DNA from: Paramyrothecium sp. XJ0827
Lineage: Eukaryota > Ascomycota > Sordariomycetes > Hypocreales > Stachybotryaceae
Assembly (NCBI GenBank): GCA_020881915.1
Contig: JAJFPB010000001.1
Span: forward strand, 62,001-126,000
Length of the DNA stretch: 64,000 bases
Reading direction: 5' to 3'
Position numbers and translations under genes: made by a program. Shown here piece by piece: positions 59,575 to 64,000 of this stretch (within the stretch, counting starts at the first letter, position 1; each line of letters starts with the position of its first letter). The notes under the pieces were generated by a model, which had not been told where the DNA came from, did not search any database, and was given only the letters and a program-made list of their open reading frames with translations.

Positions 59575-60070
59575 GCTAGCCCAGAATATCCTAGGATAAA
59601 GAAAGGCTGTTACATTTAGGGCCAGTACAGGGAATAGGCCAGTACTAGTAATGTACTGGCCTAACGGGGATAGGACTCTTGGGCGAATGCAACCATCCTT
59701 CAGGCACTCGGTGCAGCTTGTTGATCCAAGGAGTTTAAGTGGGTCCGATTGGTCGAACGTCCCAGTGCACCAGGCCACCAGCCGTTGGTTCGGAAAGCCC
59801 GTGCCCTTCACACCCTCTTGGCCAAATACGGCAGACGACAGGGCGATGGTGCACGCGATTTGGTCGCTTTGGAGTGTTGGCTCGCTATGTCCAGTACCAA
59901 CCGGCAATGTGATGCGGTGCTGAACCCTATTCTTATACCCCTGCACTTGCTGAGCATCTCTGTCGGATTTCTCGCCCTGCTCAGCACATATCCTTGACCA
60001 CTTGCATCCTCCTGTCGCCTAGCCTAGTCGCCCACTAACCAGACACAAGCAAACAACCTTTTTGTCAGCC
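59575..60070. promoter_or_regulatory. Upstream region of the SDR gene
   Basis: About 500 bp of normal composition. Its left end (to about 59680) may be the rest of the interrupted LTR, as it repeats GGCCAGTAC and TAGGCTAGCC motifs found in the LTR. The last 70 bp form an A/C-rich leader before the ATG at 60071. Open frames here overlap on both strands and are not convincing. Confidence 0.4.
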
Positions 60071-61150
60071 ATGCCTTCTTACCTCATCACGGGCGTCTCC
60101 AGGGGACTTGGGGTGAGATCTGCCCGTCCGAGAAGCGATTCCTAGAAGCGATTCCTAGATCGGCTCCTTCAAGATTAACCATGTGGTGCTATTAGTGGGA
60201 GTACCTCCGTCAACTCTCTGAAAATCAGAGCAACACTGTCATTGGCGTTGTCCGCAACAAGCCTGCCACGGACAAGAGAGTCTCCGAGGAGCTAGCCGAC
60301 AGATCAAACATTACGATTCTCCAGGCCGACATCACCGACTATGATTCACTCAAGGTAGAAAGGATCGCAAATCTCACTCCATTAGCTCGGTCGGATACTG
60401 ACCATGTGTTTGACAGGAATCGGTTGCGGCCGCGGAAAAGGTGACTGGAGGTGGCTTGGATTGCCTCATCGCCAACGCTGCCTCCCTTTCGCATTATGAC
60501 AACTTTGATCCAATTGGCGTCTTGTGAGTTGTTTGCGCGCGACCCATGAGGCTAGACTTGCCACTCACACAATGCCATTGGGCAGAAACGAGGATTCGAC
60601 CACCTTTGAAAAGGAACTCACCACGGCCCTGCATCAAAACATCACATGCCAGATCCGTCTCATCAGTCTCTACATGCCGTTGATCCTCAAAGGCAATCTG
60701 AAAAAGGTCATCTTCATGACCTCGGGCCATGCGGACCCGGACATTGTTAGGGACCTGGACGTCGCGACTTACCCCATCTACGCCATCAGCAAATCGGGAA
60801 TGGGCATGGCCATTGCCAAGTTCAGCGCCGAGTACAAGAAGGATGGCGTCCTCTTCATCTCTCTTAGCCCCGGTGTCTCAGATGTCGGCCACTATATAGA
60901 TCGTAAGTGCGGCGCACGCATACTCAGTGGGTGGCCACACTAACGTTGGACTACAGTCACTCCGCACCAGCAGGAGGCTCAGATGGCACTTGCCATGAAG
61001 TTCATGGGGTATGCCCCAAACTTCAGAGGTCCATCAAGGCCCGAGGATGCCGTCAAAGACTGCATCTCCGTCATTGAAAAGTCAAGCATCGCAAATGGAC
61101 ACGGTGGAGCTTTTCTGTCGCACCGAGGCGAGCGGGGGAACTGGCTGTAG
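60071..61150 (+). CDS. Short-chain dehydrogenase/reductase (NAD(P)-dependent)
   Basis: Cytosolic Rossmann-fold oxidoreductase, 272 aa in five exons: 60071-60112, 60196-60354, 60417-60523, 60586-60902, 60957-61150; introns 54-83 bp with consistent phases. The cofactor motif TGVSRGLG spans the first exon end. NITILQADITDY follows strand beta-4, LIANAA is the NAG-like motif, the catalytic Ser lies in FMTSGHAD and the YxxxK pair in YAISKSG. The C-terminus ends GERGNWL, typical of a fungal SDR group often seen in secondary-metabolism or detoxification contexts; the substrate is unknown. No stop or frameshift. It is convergent with the broken FAD oxidase. Confidence 0.88.
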
Positions 61151-61547
61151 TTTAAAGCTCTTATCTACTCCAACACTAGAACTGTTGGATCTACGCGGTT
61201 TCGTACTTACGGAGGACGGGCCAATAAAATCATGCCAATCCACTCTTACTAACAATGTTGGTTGAAGCGCACTCATTCCATTCTACATTCTCGGCTGGGA
61301 ACCAGCAGCAGTGCATCCATCCATCTCAGGCTCGTCAATGTCTGGTTAGTAAGTAGTAGGTGCAGATCGTCTCTCACAAGCCTGTTCTGGCAAAGCAGTA
61401 GTTTGAGTAGCAAACAGCTCCTGACCCGCTCTATACTAGTCTAGAGAAACAGAGAGGGGATGCCGATGTGAGGTCGTCTGGTGAACAGATACAACCGTCT
61501 AATCGAACGCAAGACACAGACTCCTTCCTCCAATACAACTGCCTAGA
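61151..61547. other. Convergent intergenic region
   Basis: About 400 bp between the SDR stop and the FAD oxidase stop. No gene seen. Confidence 0.5.
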
Positions 61548-63158
61548 TCAACGAATGATTGGGTTATAGAAGCGGAATCTGTTACTGGGATCGTAGACGC
61601 CTTTCAGTCGCCGCAGCCTTTCCAGCCGCCAAGGCTCGTGGCCATACATCCACTCGAGCGGTTCGTACCCGAATGCATAATTCACATATGTTGTTGGTTT
61701 GCGGTTGGGCTGTCCTGCATGCCACTGGTTCCTGATGCCATCGGCTAGATCTTGAGCTTGTTTTTCTAGTCCGGGTAAGGTAACGGCCAGGAAAAAGCTG
61801 AGATGCGTAACCCGTCAGTCACCTTGCGTAAACGGGTGGGCGGGCAGAGACTCACACTAGATGGTTGTCTCTCCGAAGAGGGAAAGCCGATGAAGCCGAG
61901 TCGATGGCCTGCACCGCAGTCATGGAGTAACCTTCGTAGTACAGTCGGGAGCCAGGCGCAAGCTCAGGGTATTGGGTCAAGGTGTCACGATAGAGGTTGT
62001 AGTTTTGTCGTTCGGTTGTCAAGTTGTACACCTGAAGCCCGGTAGCACATCCTGCCCACGGAGCGGGATTGCAAGCGGGACTTGCAGCGTCGGTCTGTTG
62101 GACGGTAAGGATATCGGGGTATGGCACGTTCCCACTCTCCTCCTAGAGGTTGTTGATCTGGTTGAAAGGTTTCAGGAGAGCTTCGGCGTCACGAGCAGGG
62201 CCGTTGTAGGCAAATCCCCAGAAGATGATGGGCTGTAGAGGGGGGTTTGTCAGACAATAGCCAACAACAGCGGCAGTATCGTGTAAAGATCTCTTACCTC
62301 GGTATCGCTGTACGTGGGGTCTATCGAGACTTGCCCGAAATTCACCGACATCAACGTCGGTGTGGAGCCGTTGTTGTGGAACTTGTTTATCTCCTTGAAA
62401 ACCTGCTCGAGTTTGGTTCCGGCAAACATGTAATTGTGATAGTGCCAGAGCTTATTCCGTCGCTTGTAAATCTTGATATTCATGCTCGTAACAAAGGCAA
62501 AATTGTGCCCTGCTCCTTTCATGGCCCAGAAGAGATCCTTGTGGCTCTTGTCGCTGATGATGACCCCCGATCCATTGGCGAGAACGGCGTTTCAGCTGAT
62601 GAAGTTGTTGCTGACCAGACCGTGTTCGCCCATGAGTCGGCCATAGCCGCCCCCAAGGCCCAAGCCGGATATTCCAACGCAGCCATTACTTCCAGTACCT
62701 TTGAATAGCGGCTAGAAGAGTTACGAAAAAAGGGAAAGAAAAAAAGAAATGCAAAGAGAGAGAAAAATAGAGAGAGAAAAAAAGAGAGAGAGATATTTAA
62801 AATTGTGCACTGCAACTTACTCGCCACATAACCCTTCTTCCACAACGTATTTATGATTTCGCCCATCCGTGCCCCTGCCTGAACACGTGCGGACGTACCA
62901 GTGTCGCTGATCGTCACCATCCGAAGCTGGTGCATGTCGATCTGCAAACCGTGAAAGGTCTTGAGAGTCGTGGTCAGACCTTTCCCGCCGCTGTACGGCA
63001 AGAAATCGATGCTGTTGACATTGCAGTAGTTGATCTGAATCGAGCCGTCAGCAGCCCGAACTACCTGCAGGGTAACAGGGACAACTCGCCACGATTGTAG
63101 CCACGTCTGATTCTTGCGCAGGGCGGACCACGACCTCGACATCGGTCTGACCATTCAA
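61548..63158 (-). pseudogene. FAD-linked oxidase (berberine-bridge-enzyme-like), 5'-truncated with stops
   Basis: FAD_binding_4 plus BBE oxidoreductase. Exons inferred: about 63158-63093, 63034-62821, 62698-62298, 62232-61856, 61797-61548. The frame begins mid-protein (VEVVVRPAQESDVATI) where normal composition gives way to AT-rich sequence, so roughly the first 100 residues, including any signal peptide, are gone. FAD-site region IDFLPYSGGKGLTTTL: the position holding the FAD-linking His in typical GGH proteins is Lys. [19 protein letters not shown] and LFWAMKGAGHNFAFVTS are clear. The BBE tail ends YDPSNRFRFYNPII. In-frame stops: TGA 62592-62594 and TAG 62143-62145. The first intron has an unusual GTGGCG donor, and the second contains a long CT-rich run. 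A relic of what may have been a small oxidative gene pair with the SDR. Confidence 0.82.
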
Positions 63159-63492
63159 GGGTTAAAGATATAAAGCTATTAGCCCTATAATTTATAGTTA
63201 ATAGTTATAATAACTAGAAGGGTACTACTTAGTAGTTAATAGCACAGGGATTTCCCTATTCCTTTAATATACTAATATTATAACTAGGGTAATATAGGGG
63301 CTATAATATAGGATATATTTCTATATTGTTAAGGAGCTATAATTATGACTACTATTGAATATTTCTATTAGTTTAAAACAGACAAGTGTATTCCAGGTAA
63401 GGTATTAGCTATTCTAATTTTATATTTTGTAAATATAACAAATTAAACCTTGCAACTTGATCAGATTGCTCTAAGAATCCTCTTTCCAATAC
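63159..63492. repeat. Short AT-rich block
   Basis: About 280 bp of TA-rich RIP-like sequence interrupts the 5' part of the FAD oxidase; the rest is the 3' flank of the permease gene. No element can be named. Confidence 0.5.
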
Positions 63493-64000
63493 TCATGGAA
63501 CTACTATAGTTCCTTTTCCCTTATCCAAGTTCTTCTCTGACTGGCTGTGGCCTGCTTCTGAGTCCACTTCTCCCGTTGGAGAACCTTCAATGACAGCTGT
63601 CTTGCCTGCGTCATTATCCAGTAGATCCTTTTGACGGACTGCATAGGATTCCCACGGGTATCTGCGAGCTTCACTCATGGCCGGATCTTTGAACAGACAT
63701 GAGAGCACAGCGTAAGTGAAGGCTCCCATGACAACAGCAAAGAGCCAACCCATCTGGTACAGGTTAACCCATCCATGGGCGATATCCCGGGTTCGGTCAA
63801 ATTGCCAAGCAAATCCTGGACATACAGGCCAAATAGCCATGACATAAGCGCCGTATGCTTTCCAATTGACGCCCATCGAGTACCAATAATCTGTGTTTGT
63901 TAGCAAGCTGTTGTTGACATCGATGGTGGAACATACCCTTCTTCGCTGTGTAGAGTGACAGCACATCGACATTTCCTCTGCGCAGAATATAATCCGTCAC
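63493..64000 (-). CDS. NCS1-type nucleobase/allantoin permease, C-terminal part
   Basis: Plasma-membrane importer of the Fur/Dal type; only the last 154 codons are inside the window. Exon 64000-63937 reads VTDYILRRGNVDVLSLYT, the conserved NCS1 segment. An intron follows (63936-63891, GTATGT...ACACAG), then 63890-63493 with YWYSMGVNWKAYGAYVMAIW and a last membrane segment (MGWLFAVVMGAFTYAVLSCL). A hydrophilic tail with Asp/Glu and Lys ends GKGTIVVP. No stop inside. The substrate (uracil, allantoin, uridine or other) cannot be decided from this part. Confidence 0.85.

Noticed and set aside
59557..59997. Open frames on both strands upstream of the SDR
   Set aside because: Overlapping frames on opposite strands, no recognisable protein; the region looks like LTR remainder and promoter.
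1..64000. CRISPR arrays, tRNA or rRNA genes, telomeric repeats
   Set aside because: I saw no regularly spaced repeat array, no cloverleaf-like segment with A and B boxes and no TTAGGG tract. Scanning for tRNAs by eye is not exhaustive.

Overview
The window comes from a filamentous ascomycete (Pezizomycotina, most likely Sordariomycetes; the order cannot be fixed from sequence alone). The evidence is short 43-116 bp GT-AG introns with CTRAC-type branch points, fungal-only families (Zn2Cys6/fungal_trans factor, full-size PDR transporter, killer-toxin-type GH18 chitinase with a LysM effector), and islands of normal base composition separated by extremely AT-rich blocks. Those blocks are full of C-to-T and G-to-A changes and CAA/CAG/TGG-to-stop changes, the footprint of repeat-induced point mutation (RIP).

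Layout. 1-1082: decayed delta-9 desaturase, cut by the window edge. 2080-4492: RIP-decayed Pif1/Helitron-type helicase. 6.2-15.3 kb: AT-rich repeats with unidentified decayed ORFs. 15264-23193: a complete chromovirus (Ty3/Gypsy with chromodomain) with 607-bp LTRs and a perfect AATAA target duplication, only moderately RIPed. 23.2-27.1 kb: more AT-rich sequence with an inverted LTR. 27.3-36.4 kb: gene island with a permease fragment, a nine-exon Zn2Cys6 factor (minus) and a divergent PDR-type ABC transporter (plus). 36.6-38.9 kb: AT-rich block with a captured gene fragment and another RIPed LTR. 40.8-50.5 kb: island with a GH54 arabinofuranosidase, a GH18/CBM18 chitinase (minus), a divergently transcribed LysM protein and a conserved hypothetical gene. 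51.4-59.6 kb: a second full-length chromovirus (7,921 bp, 612-bp LTRs, AATAG duplication), minus strand and very heavily RIPed. 60.1-64.0 kb: an SDR, a broken FAD-linked oxidase and the end of an NCS1-type permease.

Functional reading. The intact genes suit a plant- or fungus-interacting lifestyle: arabinan breakdown, chitin hydrolysis and binding, drug efflux with a possible dedicated regulator. Several genes are damaged. The chitinase and its LysM neighbour each have exactly one in-frame stop, both where the reading frame suggests Trp. The desaturase, permease fragment and oxidase also carry stops, and several genes are truncated at edges of AT-rich blocks.

The two chromoviruses share two features worth attention: an A AAA AAC slippery heptamer at the gag/pol junction in the phase needed for -1 frameshifting, and an antisense Cys-rich ORF between the chromodomain and the 3' LTR. 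All exon structures below were derived by eye from splice signals and frame continuity; no database search was run.
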